A stretch of 61,921 nucleotides of DNA from an uncultured Acidobacteriia bacterium (GCA_903923395.1 CAIXXM010000045.1:1-61921), one strand, 5' to 3'; positions 47,393 through 57,117 are shown, counted from the first letter of the stretch. The notes: a model not told the origin generated them from the sequence alone. Translations and numbers: made by a program.

Positions 47393-47740
47393 TGGAGTGC
47401 TTCACACAGAACGGTGATTATTCCAATGTCTGGAATAATCAGTCACAATCAGTTGTGATTTTGGACATGCGGCTGCCAGCCGCGTGTTGGGCTATGGCCG
47501 CGCCGGCCACGGAAGTGGATGAATACACCGCCTGTTTCGGGAAGTTGTCTTTGCCTGGGCACGTGCGCCAGAATGGCGCACGAACATCAAGCGATAGATA
47601 CAGATGGACCCAGGAACGTTCCGGCCTGAATCATCCACTAAATTTGGCCGGACCGGCACCATTCGCGCAACAATAGGGAATCGCGATTGGAAACGTGCAA
47701 TGCGGACTCCCGTACCGCCTTGCGCTCTGGAGGAACAGCC
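47393..47740. other. 348-bp non-coding stretch with two adjacent hairpins
   Basis: No convincing gene is seen here. At 47415-47441, TGATTATTCCA and TGGAATAATCA form a perfect 11-bp stem with a 5-nt loop. At 47443-47458, TCACAA and TTGTGA form a 6-bp stem with loop TCAG, followed by TTTT. The pair probably terminates the upstream operon. The rest is GC-rich sequence leading to the promoter/leader of the next gene (GGAGG at 47729). Confidence 0.6.
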
Positions 47741-48511
47741 ATGCGCTGCATCATGTACGCGGCTATCATTCCAGCTTTGGCATTTACTGCCACGGCTCAA
47801 ACTGTTGACCCTGAAAAATCGAAAGTGGAACTGAGCGGCTCGATCTGGAGAGTGGATACCTCAGGCAAATTACAGGCTTCCGGCACGGCGCTGGACCTGA
47901 AGACGGACCTGGGTATAACGCAAGAGAAGCTGACGTACGGCGGAAAACTCGTCGTGAAGCCAAGCCGCAGGAATAAGTTGATCATAGAGGGAGCGCCCTT
48001 CCGGCTGGATGGAACGCAGACCCTTTCCCGCACCATCACTTACCAGGGCCAAACTTACCAGCTAAATGACAAGATTACATCGAAGGCCAGTCTCGATTCG
48101 GTCTATGGCGGCTACCAGTTCGATGTCATTTCGAATCCTGCCGGACACTTGGGCTTCCAGGCCGGCGGTGCCTACTTGAACGCGACCGGTTCCATTACCA
48201 GCGGCACCACGGGAGTAACAGCTTCGAAATCAGTTACTGTTGGCCTGCCGCTCGCCGGGGTGGAATTTCGGGTCTTTCCAGTGCGCCGCAAGGCACTTCT
48301 CGAAGTGAATGGCGAGGCCAAGGGTATGGCGCTCGGTTCCTATGGCCATTTCGTCCAGGTGACGGGAAATGCAGGTCTCGGCTGGGGTCCCGTGCTGTTC
48401 GAAGCCGGTTACAGGATCGCGGACTATGATCTTCACACCACCAACAGCAGCACGGTGGTGGCACCGCGTTTTATGGGGCCGGTGTTTTCGATTGTTTTGC
48501 GTCTCCCGTAA
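47741..48511 (+). CDS. Probable outer-membrane beta-barrel protein of unknown function
   Basis: A 256-residue protein with GGAGG 7 bases before the ATG. A signal peptide (MYAAIIPALAFTATAQ) precedes a body of alternating polar/hydrophobic strands, with repeated features such as KLTYGGKLVVKP, LDSVYGGYQFDVI, HLGFQAGGAYLNATG and LGWGPVLFEAGYRIADYDL, and a final FSIVLRLP strand. This pattern fits an 8-12 strand outer-membrane barrel. Nothing points to a specific ligand. The 3' 41 bp overlap the VOC gene on the other strand. Confidence 0.7.
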   Translation: MRCIMYAAIIPALAFTATAQTVDPEKSKVELSGSIWRVDTSGKLQASGTALDLKTDLGITQEKLTYGGKLVVKPSRRNKLIIEGAPFRLDGTQTLSRTITYQGQTYQLNDKITSKASLDSVYGGYQFDVISNPAGHLGFQAGGAYLNATGSITSGTTGVTASKSVTVGLPLAGVEFRVFPVRRKALLEVNGEAKGMALGSYGHFVQVTGNAGLGWGPVLFEAGYRIADYDLHTTNSSTVVAPRFMGPVFSIVLRLP

Positions 48512-48893
48512 TGTTCACAGCCGCATGAAAGTCAAAGAAGACGCGGATCAGGTTGCCATCGTGATCTGAGACGGTGAACTCCCGCAGCAGCCAGGGCTTG
48601 TCTTCCGGCGGAGAAGGAATAAGTGCCCCGCGCTGAGACCACTCCGCAAAGAGTTCATCGACCTCTTCCCGGCTGCCTAAATTCAGCCAGAACAGGGCCG
48701 GCGACTGATTGCCATAACCTTCCCGGAAGGCCTTACTGGTAAGAAAGAGTCGGCAGTCTCCCCGGGAGATCCCTGCGATGCCACCTGCGCTGCCGCCCCA
48801 ATCCGAAGTGAAGCCGAGACAACCAACGTAGTAGCCCACGGCCTCATCGACATTTGCGACGGGAATCTCAGGCACAGGCGCGGGAAAGACCAT
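48471..48893 (-). CDS. VOC-superfamily (glyoxalase/bleomycin-resistance-like) protein
   Basis: A 140-residue protein with two beta-alpha-beta-beta-beta modules: PEIPVANVDEAVGYYVGCLGF opens the first, and FTVSDHDGNLIRVFFDF closes the second, as in glyoxalase I/bleomycin-resistance proteins. Candidate metal ligands are sparse (no clear His at the first site), so a binding role such as antibiotic sequestration is possible, as is an isomerase. It is cytosolic and monocistronic, divergent from the gene at 48959. Confidence 0.8.
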   Translation of the reverse strand: MVFPAPVPEIPVANVDEAVGYYVGCLGFTSDWGGSAGGIAGISRGDCRLFLTSKAFREGYGNQSPALFWLNLGSREEVDELFAEWSQRGALIPSPPEDKPWLLREFTVSDHDGNLIRVFFDFHAAVNITGDAKQSKTPAP

Positions 48894-48958
48894 ACAGTCG
48901 AATGTACAGCGCAGGGTTCACGGTTTCCAGAGGATGATCCGGTGCGTTAGAATCGACC

Positions 48959-50026
48959 ATGCGTCAATCCGTTGTTTTGCTCGCAAGCCTACTGTTGGCG
49001 GCGCCGGCACTCTTTCCTGCTGAGAATGCGGAGTGGGCCAAGCCTGCCGCCGCATATCTCGATTCGAGAATGGACTGGTGGTCGGGCTGGAAGGGTGCGG
49101 CACGCGATCATGATACGTTCTGTGTTTCCTGCCACACTTCCCTGCCCTATGCCGTTGCGCGCCCTGTGCTGCAATCGAAGCTCGGGGAGAAGTCGGCTGC
49201 GGCTCCGCAACAGAAGTTAGTCGGCAATACAGCGCAAAGGGTGCGGATCTGGAATTCATCGGAGCCTTTCTATCCGACTAAGAAGCCCGATGACCCCAAG
49301 ACGATTGAATCGCGCGGCACCGAAGCAATTCTAAATGCGCTGGTCCTGACCAGCACGGGTTTCAACGCAGATACGCAGAGCGCTCTCGACAATATGTGGT
49401 CTGAGCAAATACAGACGGGCGAAAATGCCGGTTCGTGGAATTGGCTGCAGTTCCACAACGCGCCGTGGGAGGGCGATTCGCAGTTTTACGGCACGGTTTT
49501 GGCTGCCATCGCGACCGGGAATGCGCCGAAGTCTTACCTCGCGAAAGCCGAGCTGCAACCGAAGATCAAGCTCATGAAAGAGTACCTCGCCAAGCATCAG
49601 GCAACGGAGAAACTCATGGACCGGGTTACTCTGCTTTGGGCCTCCTCAAAACTCGACGGCTTATTGACGAAGCAGGAAAAGGCGGCGATCGCGAGAGAAG
49701 CGGTGGCCCGGCAGCAGGCCGATGGCGGCTTCAGCCTGACCGGATTCATCGCCGGCTGGAAACGTCGTGATGATACGGCGCTCGAAACCAGGAGCGACGG
49801 TTATGCGACAGGGCTGGTCACGCTGGCCTTGCTCTCGACGGGAGAGATGCAGAAGACCAATCCTGTCATCCAGCGGGCGATGGGTTGGATGCGGGAGAAC
49901 CAGGACCGCGCGGAGGGCCGGTGGCTCGCCTACTCGATGAACAAGCAGAGAGATCTTTCCACCGACATTGGCAAGTTCATGAGCGACGCGGCAACGGCTT
50001 ATTGTGCTCTGGCTCTGAGTTATTGA
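48959..50026 (+). CDS. Secreted protein with a single c-haem motif and an alpha/alpha-repeat body
   Basis: A 355-residue protein with a signal peptide (QSVVLLASLLLAAPALFPA). A CVSCH haem-binding motif lies at residues 55-59, very close to the N-terminus. The remaining part is helical with QADGGFSLTGF and DGYATGLVTLALL, which recall squalene-cyclase/prenyltransferase-type alpha/alpha barrels. Family proteins of this kind in Acidobacteriota and Planctomycetes have no known activity. Its last 50 bp overlap the convergent methyltransferase gene. Confidence 0.7.
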   Translation: MRQSVVLLASLLLAAPALFPAENAEWAKPAAAYLDSRMDWWSGWKGAARDHDTFCVSCHTSLPYAVARPVLQSKLGEKSAAAPQQKLVGNTAQRVRIWNSSEPFYPTKKPDDPKTIESRGTEAILNALVLTSTGFNADTQSALDNMWSEQIQTGENAGSWNWLQFHNAPWEGDSQFYGTVLAAIATGNAPKSYLAKAELQPKIKLMKEYLAKHQATEKLMDRVTLLWASSKLDGLLTKQEKAAIAREAVARQQADGGFSLTGFIAGWKRRDDTALETRSDGYATGLVTLALLSTGEMQKTNPVIQRAMGWMRENQDRAEGRWLAYSMNKQRDLSTDIGKFMSDAATAYCALALSY

Positions 50027-51392
50027 TCAGTTCGCGCTCCAACTGCAAAGCCCAGGCCGTGCGTACGGCGAGTTCGTTTTCCTTTTCGTGATACAAACGG
50101 CGCGCCTCCGCCAGCGCAGCTTCGAGAGACTGTGCCCACTGCGTACGCGCGAGGAGTTCTGCTTCGAGGCGTGCCGCCTGTTCTTTTCGCGCCGTGAGTT
50201 CTGCTTCGAGTTGCAGCGCCCAGTCCGTGCGCCCATCGAATTGCCGCTCGAGATCTTCCGCCCATGCTGTACGTGCTGCGAGATCAGCCTGGAGCAGGTC
50301 GCGCTCTTGCTGCAATCGCTCTGCCCAGGCCGTGCGCTCCACAAGTTGGCGGTACAAGTCATCCCCTGCGTCGAGCTGCTGGCGCAGACGTGTGCCGAGA
50401 GCCGTTAGACGCTGGCAGGCGATCCGCAACTCTTCTCCGACTGGCCGCGGGCATGGCGGAATGACTGGCTGCTCCGGGATGTCGCGGCGCATCTCCTTCG
50501 CAGTAACAGGAGTCTTAGCAAGAACGGCGATCATATGGGTCGGCTGCAGCGTTCCGGCGGCGAGTTCAGCTTCATCGCGGGCATGCACCGCATCAATGAA
50601 CGCGCGGTCCCAGGTTTGCGCGGGGTCGAAGTTCGGGCCAAAGCCGCGATCAATGAAGGGATCAATCACGTTGCCGTAACCGAGGAAGAGTTCGAAGTGG
50701 AAGCGCTCGCGCAGCAGAGGCAGAATGTCCTGCGCGCGAATTCCTTCGAAGCCATCGCGCGAACAATCCCAGTCTTCGAACTCCTCCTCATAGCGCAGCA
50801 AGCTGTGATTGAACTTGCAGGAGGGCGGCAGAGCTTTCCAAAACTCGCGCACGATTGTCAGCGCTTCAGGAGAGCGCAGATGTCCATTGCGGCCGATGAT
50901 ATCCGCCACCAGCAGCTTGCCATCCGGGGCCAGACAGGCGTGGATGTTATCGAAGAGACCTTCCAGATTCACCAGGTGATGCAGGGACTGGTTGGCGATT
51001 ACGATGTCATAGGAAGTGCCGGGCGTCCAATGGTTCAGGTCCGCCTCAATGCAGCGCAGTTGCTGGATGCCGCGGGCCGCACCGCGGGCCAGCATGGCAG
51101 GATTGAGATCAAAGCAATCAATCATGAAGCCGCTGTGGCCCTGGGATAGAAGGTGTTGCGCGAGAATCGCTTCCAGATCGCAGTTCCCCGCCCCGAGACT
51201 CGCAATGCGGCCGGGACGGATGTACTTGGCAAAGAAGCTGGCGGGGTCGTCAAAACCGAAGGGCTGGAGTTGGGGACGCAGATGCTTCTGCGTCCAGTAA
51301 TGGAAGATGGGCGGCAGAGCGTGGACCTCTTCGCGGTCTTCATACTCGAACTTTTCCGCTTCGAGCCGTGCGCGGTAATCGGCTGGACTCAT
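49977..51392 (-). CDS. SAM-dependent methyltransferase with C-terminal RTxWA coiled-coil repeats
   Basis: A 471-residue protein. Residues about 70-260 form a class I methyltransferase: motif I IASLGAGNCDLE, an acidic loop FDLNPAM, IANQSLHHLV and LVADIIGRNG. After a Pro-rich linker, the C-terminal 120 residues carry repeats of RTxWAxxLE (RTAWAERL, RTAWAEDL, RTDWALQL, RTQWAQSL, RTAWALQL) spaced by 14, 21 or 28 residues, thus heptad multiples forming a long helix. ATG 51392 overlaps the hrpB stop (ATGA). The frame is open further upstream inside hrpB but that part has no homology. The substrate is unknown. Confidence 0.85.
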   Translation of the reverse strand: MSPADYRARLEAEKFEYEDREEVHALPPIFHYWTQKHLRPQLQPFGFDDPASFFAKYIRPGRIASLGAGNCDLEAILAQHLLSQGHSGFMIDCFDLNPAMLARGAARGIQQLRCIEADLNHWTPGTSYDIVIANQSLHHLVNLEGLFDNIHACLAPDGKLLVADIIGRNGHLRSPEALTIVREFWKALPPSCKFNHSLLRYEEEFEDWDCSRDGFEGIRAQDILPLLRERFHFELFLGYGNVIDPFIDRGFGPNFDPAQTWDRAFIDAVHARDEAELAAGTLQPTHMIAVLAKTPVTAKEMRRDIPEQPVIPPCPRPVGEELRIACQRLTALGTRLRQQLDAGDDLYRQLVERTAWAERLQQERDLLQADLAARTAWAEDLERQFDGRTDWALQLEAELTARKEQAARLEAELLARTQWAQSLEAALAEARRLYHEKENELAVRTAWALQLERELINNSEPEHNKPLPRRS

Positions 51393-53671
51393 CCCACTTG
51401 CTCCGGCCAGGCGTGGCGCGGGTAGCGCCGCCCGAGTTCCTTGCGCACCTGCGGGTAGAGGCGTACCCAAAACCCGGCGAGATCCGTGGTGGTTTGAACG
51501 GGCCGCTGGTTCGGCGCGAGCAGATGCACCACAAGAGGAACCTTGCCCTGCGCGACTTTGGGGCTTTCTTTCATGCCGAAGAAATCCTGCAGGCGGGAGG
51601 CCACCCATGGGGGTTTGCCGCGTTCGTAGCGGACGCGTGTGGTTCGTCCGCTGGGGAGCTTCAGTTTTGACGGCGCGACGTCTTCGAGCAGACGGGCATC
51701 GACTTTGGCTTCCAGCGCGGGAATCAGGCGTTCGGCGGCGGCTTTGACGTCGGCGAAGCTGCGCAGTCCGTAGCAGAGGGCTTCGAGGGCGGACTGTACA
51801 TCATCGCTGGACAGTTCCCGGATCTTCGAGTGCTCCGCAGCAAAGGCGACTCTGGCGAGGAATTCGGCCAGATCTTCGGGGTCGACAAATCGCTCGATCC
51901 CGGCTTCCACGACTTTCGCACTCAGAAGTTTTGCGGCGGCTTCGGGGTCTGGCAGCGCCCCGCGGTCTTCATCGATGACGAGCTTGTCGTAGAGCATCGC
52001 CGAAACGGCTTCCACGCGTTCGGCCTGTTTGTTCCACTCAACGCCGCTGCGGTCGGTCGCGTTGTCGAGCAGCCAATCCGGTTCAATCGGGCAGGCGAGG
52101 CGGATCTCCGGGGCACCTTTGTCGCTGCGCTCTTCCACGTCCACGGCCACGAAGAACTCCGAAGGTGGCGACTTCATCACGGCGGAGCGGCCATTGGAGA
52201 GCAGCACGACGCCACCGGGCCTGCGGCGGCCAACGCGGTCAGGAAACGCAGCCAGCACGGCATGCCCGAGGCTCACCCCTCTGCCTTGCGGGCGCGCCTG
52301 GCGCAGCAACTGGTCGAAGGTGGCCCGGGTTCGGAAATCGGGTTCGCTGTCGACGGCGTGCAACAGGTCGTTGGTTTGAATCCGCTGGCCGCTCGAAAGG
52401 ATGGCAGCCGCACGGCAGGCTTCTTTGCTGTCGCCATCCACCAGCAGACGGGCGATGCGGGGATGCAGAGGGAAGCGGGACAGCTTGGCGGCACCGGCGC
52501 CGCGGGCGCGCAGACGTTCCAGAAGAGTGATGGCAGCTTCCAAAGCTTCGGTGGGCGGAGCGTCCAGCCACTCCAACTGGCGGGGGGCCGGGATCCCCAT
52601 GGCTTCCAGTTGAAGGACCAGTTGGGAAAGCTCGCGGCGGAGAATTTCGGGCTCGTCATGTTCCGGGCGGCGGTGGAAATCTTCTGCTGTATAGAGACGC
52701 AGTACAGTGCCCGGACCCGTACGACCCGCGCGGCCGGCACGCTGCTTCGCCGAGGCCTTGCTGATGCGCTTGACTTCCAGCATCGGCAGTCCAGTCCAGG
52801 GCGAGTCACTGGCAACCCGCGCGAGTCCACTATCCACTACAGCGCGGACCCCCTCAATGGTGACGGAGCTTTCCGCGATGTTGGTGGCCAGAATGATCTT
52901 GGTTTGCCTGGCAGGTTCAAGCGCGCGGTCCTGTTCGGCGGGTGTGAGGTCGCCATAGAGGGGAGCGATCAACAGCCCGGCTTGTGAGGCCAGCGGACCG
53001 CAGGTACGTTCGGCACGTCGAATTTCAGCGGCACCGGGCAGGAAGACGAGCACGTCGCCACGCAGGTAGAGCTTGGCAACGGCCCCGGCGACCTGGTCTT
53101 CGAGCGGGGCGGCACTGTAAGGCAGATGGTCGACGGTGAGTTCGAACAGGCGGCCATCCGAGCGCAGCGCCGGGCAGTTGCCGAGGTAGGCGCGGACGGG
53201 TTCCGCAGCCAGTGTGGCGGACATGACGACGAGACGCAGATCCGGGCGTTTGGTTCGCTGGAGCCGCCGCAACAAGGCCAGGGCGAGATCAGTTTCGAGG
53301 TGCCGTTCGTGGAATTCATCGAGAACCACCGTACCAACGCCCTGCAGTTCGGGGTCGCTCAGCAAACGGCGCGTGAGAACCCCTTCCGTGAGGAATTTCA
53401 GACGGGTATTCGGGCCGCCGACATCTTCGAAACGGACCTGATAGCCGATGGTTTCTCCGACCTGCTGGCCCATTTCCAGAGCAACGCGGCGCGCCGACAT
53501 TCTGGCTGCGATGCGGCGTGGTTCGAGCACCAGAACCTGACCGCCGAGTGCCAGCAGCGCGGGCGGAACACGTGTGGTTTTGCCCGCGCCGGGAGCGGCT
53601 TCGATCACCAGATTGGGGTGGGTCCGCAGCGACGCAAGAACATCAGGCAAAATGGAATCAACGGGCAGCAA
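51389..53671 (-). CDS. hrpB: ATP-dependent RNA helicase HrpB
   Basis: A 760-residue DEAH/DExH-type helicase: Walker A GAGKTTR, DEFH box, motif III SAT, ATNIAESSVTIEG (motif V) and QRAGRAGR (motif VI). The C-terminal HrpB-specific domain follows and ends RRYPRHAWPEQVG, a family hallmark. In several bacteria HrpB homologues are dispensable, acting in mRNA processing or adhesion. The gene is translationally coupled to the methyltransferase gene and divergent by 42 bp from the sugar isomerase. Confidence 0.95.
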   Translation of the reverse strand: MLPVDSILPDVLASLRTHPNLVIEAAPGAGKTTRVPPALLALGGQVLVLEPRRIAARMSARRVALEMGQQVGETIGYQVRFEDVGGPNTRLKFLTEGVLTRRLLSDPELQGVGTVVLDEFHERHLETDLALALLRRLQRTKRPDLRLVVMSATLAAEPVRAYLGNCPALRSDGRLFELTVDHLPYSAAPLEDQVAGAVAKLYLRGDVLVFLPGAAEIRRAERTCGPLASQAGLLIAPLYGDLTPAEQDRALEPARQTKIILATNIAESSVTIEGVRAVVDSGLARVASDSPWTGLPMLEVKRISKASAKQRAGRAGRTGPGTVLRLYTAEDFHRRPEHDEPEILRRELSQLVLQLEAMGIPAPRQLEWLDAPPTEALEAAITLLERLRARGAGAAKLSRFPLHPRIARLLVDGDSKEACRAAAILSSGQRIQTNDLLHAVDSEPDFRTRATFDQLLRQARPQGRGVSLGHAVLAAFPDRVGRRRPGGVVLLSNGRSAVMKSPPSEFFVAVDVEERSDKGAPEIRLACPIEPDWLLDNATDRSGVEWNKQAERVEAVSAMLYDKLVIDEDRGALPDPEAAAKLLSAKVVEAGIERFVDPEDLAEFLARVAFAAEHSKIRELSSDDVQSALEALCYGLRSFADVKAAAERLIPALEAKVDARLLEDVAPSKLKLPSGRTTRVRYERGKPPWVASRLQDFFGMKESPKVAQGKVPLVVHLLAPNQRPVQTTTDLAGFWVRLYPQVRKELGRRYPRHAWPEQVG

Positions 53672-53713
53672 GCACTTACCAGCGTACCTGTGATAACTTT
53701 GCCGTTTACCGCC

Positions 53714-54541
53714 ATGCAGATTTCAAGACGCACATTCCTTGCCGCCGCAACCGCGGGCCTGGCCATCGCAGCACCCAAGAAACAGATTCCCGTTGGGCTG
53801 GAGCTTTACTCCGTGCGCGGGGAATTGAAGAAGGACGATATGGAGACCGTGCGCCAGGTGGCCAAGATGGGCTATCAGGTGGTGGAATTCTACGCGCCTT
53901 ACTACTCCTGGACGCCCGAGCATACGAAGGACATGCGTAAGCTGCTGGATGATAACGGCTTGAAGTGCCTTTCCACCCACAACGGCTTGAATGTTTTCAC
54001 CAAGGAAAATGTCCAGAAGACCATCGACATGAGCCACACCCTCGGTGTGAAGTATGTAGTCTGCGCCAGTGCCGGCAACCCGAAGACGCTGGATGGCTGG
54101 AAGGGTGTTGCGGACAAATTGGCGGAGGCTTCAACGGCTCTGGCTGGTGCGGGGCTCAAGGCTGGCTATCACAACCATCAACTGGAGTTCACGCCGCTCG
54201 AAGGCAAGCGTCCAATTGAAGTGATTGCGGCCGGAACACCGAAGACCTTCATGCTGCAATTGGATCTTGGAACCTGTGTGGAAGTGGGCTCTGACCCTGT
54301 GGCATGGATCAAGGCCAACCCGGGCCGCATCAACTGCATGCACCTGAAGGACTGGGGTAAAGAGAAGGGTTACAAGGTGCTCTTCGGCGAAGGCCAGGTC
54401 CCGTTCAAAGAGGTCTTTGCCGCGGCCGAAAAGGTGGGCGGCCTGGAATATGCCCTGATCGAGCAGGAAGGCAGCGAATTTTCCGAACTGGAAACGGCGC
54501 AGAAGTGCATCGATAACTACAAGAAGCTTCGCAAAGCGTGA
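53714..54541 (+). CDS. Tat-exported sugar phosphate isomerase/epimerase-family protein
   Basis: A 275-residue TIM-barrel protein with a twin-arginine leader ([16 protein letters not shown]). [12 protein letters not shown], the GYHNHQLEF metal-site segment and MHLKDWG are features of the xylose-isomerase-like (AP endonuclease 2) family. It probably interconverts keto/aldo sugars in the periplasm. The TGA overlaps the GTG of the UxaA-family gene by 4 bp, so the two act in the same pathway, likely uronate or sugar-acid use. Confidence 0.88.
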   Translation: MQISRRTFLAAATAGLAIAAPKKQIPVGLELYSVRGELKKDDMETVRQVAKMGYQVVEFYAPYYSWTPEHTKDMRKLLDDNGLKCLSTHNGLNVFTKENVQKTIDMSHTLGVKYVVCASAGNPKTLDGWKGVADKLAEASTALAGAGLKAGYHNHQLEFTPLEGKRPIEVIAAGTPKTFMLQLDLGTCVEVGSDPVAWIKANPGRINCMHLKDWGKEKGYKVLFGEGQVPFKEVFAAAEKVGGLEYALIEQEGSEFSELETAQKCIDNYKKLRKA

Positions 54542-56055
54542 AACCGCTCTACGTACAGGTCAATCCGGCGGATAACACCGGCATCGTGGTGAACCCGGAA
54601 GGCGTGCCGGCGGGATCTGAATTTGCCTCCGGACTCATTGCGGCAGAGGCGATTCCACAATCCCACAAGACGGCGTTGCGTCCCATAGCGGCGGGCGAAC
54701 CGGTGCTGCGTTACGGCTTCGTGATCGGCTATGCGGTGCGGGATATTGCGCCGGGGCAATGGGTGCGGGAAGACATGCTCCACATGCCCGCACCGCCCTC
54801 GCTCGATGAACTGCCCCTCGCGACTGCCGTGCCCCCGGCACAGCCGATGCTGGAGGGCTATACTTTCGCGGGCTTCCGCAATCCAGATGGCACCGTGGGC
54901 ACGCGCAACATCCTCGGGATCACGACGACAGTCCAATGCGTTGCACCCACCGTGAATCATGCCGTGGAGCGGATTCGCGCAGAGTTACTGCCCAGGTTCC
55001 CGAATGTGGATGATGTGGTGGCAATCACGCACTCGTATGGATGCGGCGTGGCCATTGATGCGCCGGGGGCGGCGATCCCGATCCGGACGCTGCGGGAAAT
55101 CAGCCGGAATCCGAATATCGGCGGCGATCCGCTGATCGTAAGCCTGGGCTGCGAGAAGTTGCAACCCGCCAAGCTGTTCTCAAATGACCTGCCGATTCTG
55201 GAGCCGGGAAATATCATCCGTTTGCAAGATGAGCGTGGCTTCGCGGAAACCGTGGCGGCCATTCTGCGGGGCGCGGAAAAGCGGCTGGCCGTATTGAACC
55301 GCAGACAGCGTGAGATTGTGCCGGCTTCGGAACTGACCGTTGGCTTGCAGTGCGGCGGCAGCGATGCGTTTTCCGGAATCACGTGCAATCCGGCAGTCGG
55401 CGCGGCGGCCGATCTTCTGGTGCGGGCCGGTGCGACGGTGATGTTTTCTGAAGTCACGGAGATCCGTGACGCGGTGCACCTGTTAACGCCGCGCGCTGCG
55501 ACGCGGGAAGTGGCGCTGGATCTGATTCGGGAGATGCGCTGGTATGACGAATACCTTGCGCGGGGCGGGGCTGACCGCAGTGCGAACACCACGCCCGGCA
55601 ACAAGCGCGGAGGTTTGTCGAACATCGTGGAGAAGGCGCTCGGTTCGGTGGCGAAGGCCGGAAGCAGTCCGTTGAATTATGTGGCGACCCATGGAGAACG
55701 GGTGAAGGCGAAGGGCCTGGTCTTCGCTGCCACGCCGGCGAGCGATTTCATCTGTGGAACACAACAACTCGCCAGCATGAACCTGCATGTGTTCACGACC
55801 GGCGAAGGCAGTCCCTATGGGTTGTCTCTGGTGCCCGTGGTGAAGGTTTCGTCGCGGACCGCACTGGCGGAAAAGTGGCCGGATTTGATTGACTTCGATG
55901 CGGGTCCGATCGCGACAGGCGAAGTTACAGTAGCGGACATGGGCCAGCGCTTGTTCGCATACATCCTGGAAGCAGCTTCCGGACGCAGAACATGGGCGGA
56001 GCACTGGAAGCTGGGGAATGCCCTGTCGCCCTTCAATCCAGGGCCTGTGACTTAG
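54538..56055 (+). CDS. UxaA-family altronate/galactarate dehydratase
   Basis: A 505-residue protein with the N-terminal SAF (antifreeze-like) domain (about 1-95) and the C-terminal dehydratase ([62 protein letters not shown]). The conserved cysteines are expected to bind iron. The family dehydrates D-altronate, galactarate or related sugar acids to a 2-keto-3-deoxy product. A fused SAF domain is typical of the single-chain form. The GTG start overlaps the upstream gene. Which sugar acid is used cannot be decided here. Confidence 0.9.
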   Translation: MKPLYVQVNPADNTGIVVNPEGVPAGSEFASGLIAAEAIPQSHKTALRPIAAGEPVLRYGFVIGYAVRDIAPGQWVREDMLHMPAPPSLDELPLATAVPPAQPMLEGYTFAGFRNPDGTVGTRNILGITTTVQCVAPTVNHAVERIRAELLPRFPNVDDVVAITHSYGCGVAIDAPGAAIPIRTLREISRNPNIGGDPLIVSLGCEKLQPAKLFSNDLPILEPGNIIRLQDERGFAETVAAILRGAEKRLAVLNRRQREIVPASELTVGLQCGGSDAFSGITCNPAVGAAADLLVRAGATVMFSEVTEIRDAVHLLTPRAATREVALDLIREMRWYDEYLARGGADRSANTTPGNKRGGLSNIVEKALGSVAKAGSSPLNYVATHGERVKAKGLVFAATPASDFICGTQQLASMNLHVFTTGEGSPYGLSLVPVVKVSSRTALAEKWPDLIDFDAGPIATGEVTVADMGQRLFAYILEAASGRRTWAEHWKLGNALSPFNPGPVT

Positions 56056-56109
56056 CCGCGCGCGTGCGATGTAAAGCGTTATCATACTCTTACAGACAGA
56101 ACTGGACGA

Positions 56110-57117
56110 ATGAACCCCGACCCGGCAACGCCCAGCACTACCAAAATCCCCAAATGGCTGATCCCGGCGATCGGGTACACCCTGTCTGCTGCCTGCCTCA
56201 TCTGGGTATTCTCGAAATTTCCCTACGCCGAGCTGGGTGCACACCTGCAGACCATGGACTGGTGGTGGGTGGGTGCGGCTGTCCTGCTGGAACTGGTGGC
56301 CTACGCTGCGGACGGCTGGCGCTGGGCATTGCTTCTGGCTCCCGGCGGTGCGCCTCCTGTGGGGTCTTGTGTACAGGCCGTTTTCGTCGGGCTGTTCGCG
56401 AATGACATTCTCCCGGCGCGCGCCGGAGAAGTGATCCGCTGCTTCCTGTTGTCCTTTAAGACAGAAGTCCCCATCTCACTGGCCTTTACTTCAGAGATTA
56501 TTGAACGCTTGATGGACGGTCTCTGGGTGGTGATCCTGTATCTGTGCATCCGTGGGTTCATTCCTGATCATCCGCGGTTTTCGAGCGCCATGTTTGTGTT
56601 TGCGCCCGTGGTGACAGGGCTCTCGATTTTACTGCTTTGGGTGTTGTTCCAGAAACATCACGCGCATGCTTTTGCGTCGAAGTCGAAATTCGGGCTGCGC
56701 TTCGTGCATCTGCTCGATGAAGTGCACCGCCTGGGGAACTGGCGGGCGCTTGGGCTCGGTATGGCGGTGACGGGCATTTACTGGCTGTTTCAGGTGCTGG
56801 CGGTGCTGGCGTTGTTGCGGGCGGATGCGTTTGATTTCGGCTTTGCGGCTGCAGCGTTCCTGCTGGTGGCCAAGACCATGGGCACCATGATTCCAAACGC
56901 ACCGGCGAACGTTGGCGTTTACCAGGCAACCATCGTTCTGGCACTGCACAACACGCTGCTGGTGGAAGACGCGAATGCACAGATCTTCGCGCAAATCATG
57001 TTCTGGTTCCTGACGCTGCCGCTGGTGATCGGCGGCGCCATCGCCCTGGGCTTTGCAGGCTTCAACCTGGGAGATCTCAACCGCCAGGCCAAAGCAGCGC
57101 ATGACCACAAGGTATGA
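56110..57117 (+). CDS. Flippase-like (lysylphosphatidylglycerol synthase TM) membrane protein
   Basis: A 335-residue integral membrane protein with about eight helices. Two motifs of the LPG_synthase_TM/UPF0104 family are present: NDILPARAGEVIRCF and MIPNAPANVGVYQ. In MprF the equivalent part flips lipids; stand-alone proteins are thought to move lipids or polyprenyl-linked sugars, but function is mostly untested. Its TGA overlaps the thiE ATG by 4 bp. Confidence 0.88.
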   Translation: MNPDPATPSTTKIPKWLIPAIGYTLSAACLIWVFSKFPYAELGAHLQTMDWWWVGAAVLLELVAYAADGWRWALLLAPGGAPPVGSCVQAVFVGLFANDILPARAGEVIRCFLLSFKTEVPISLAFTSEIIERLMDGLWVVILYLCIRGFIPDHPRFSSAMFVFAPVVTGLSILLLWVLFQKHHAHAFASKSKFGLRFVHLLDEVHRLGNWRALGLGMAVTGIYWLFQVLAVLALLRADAFDFGFAAAAFLLVAKTMGTMIPNAPANVGVYQATIVLALHNTLLVEDANAQIFAQIMFWFLTLPLVIGGAIALGFAGFNLGDLNRQAKAAHDHKV

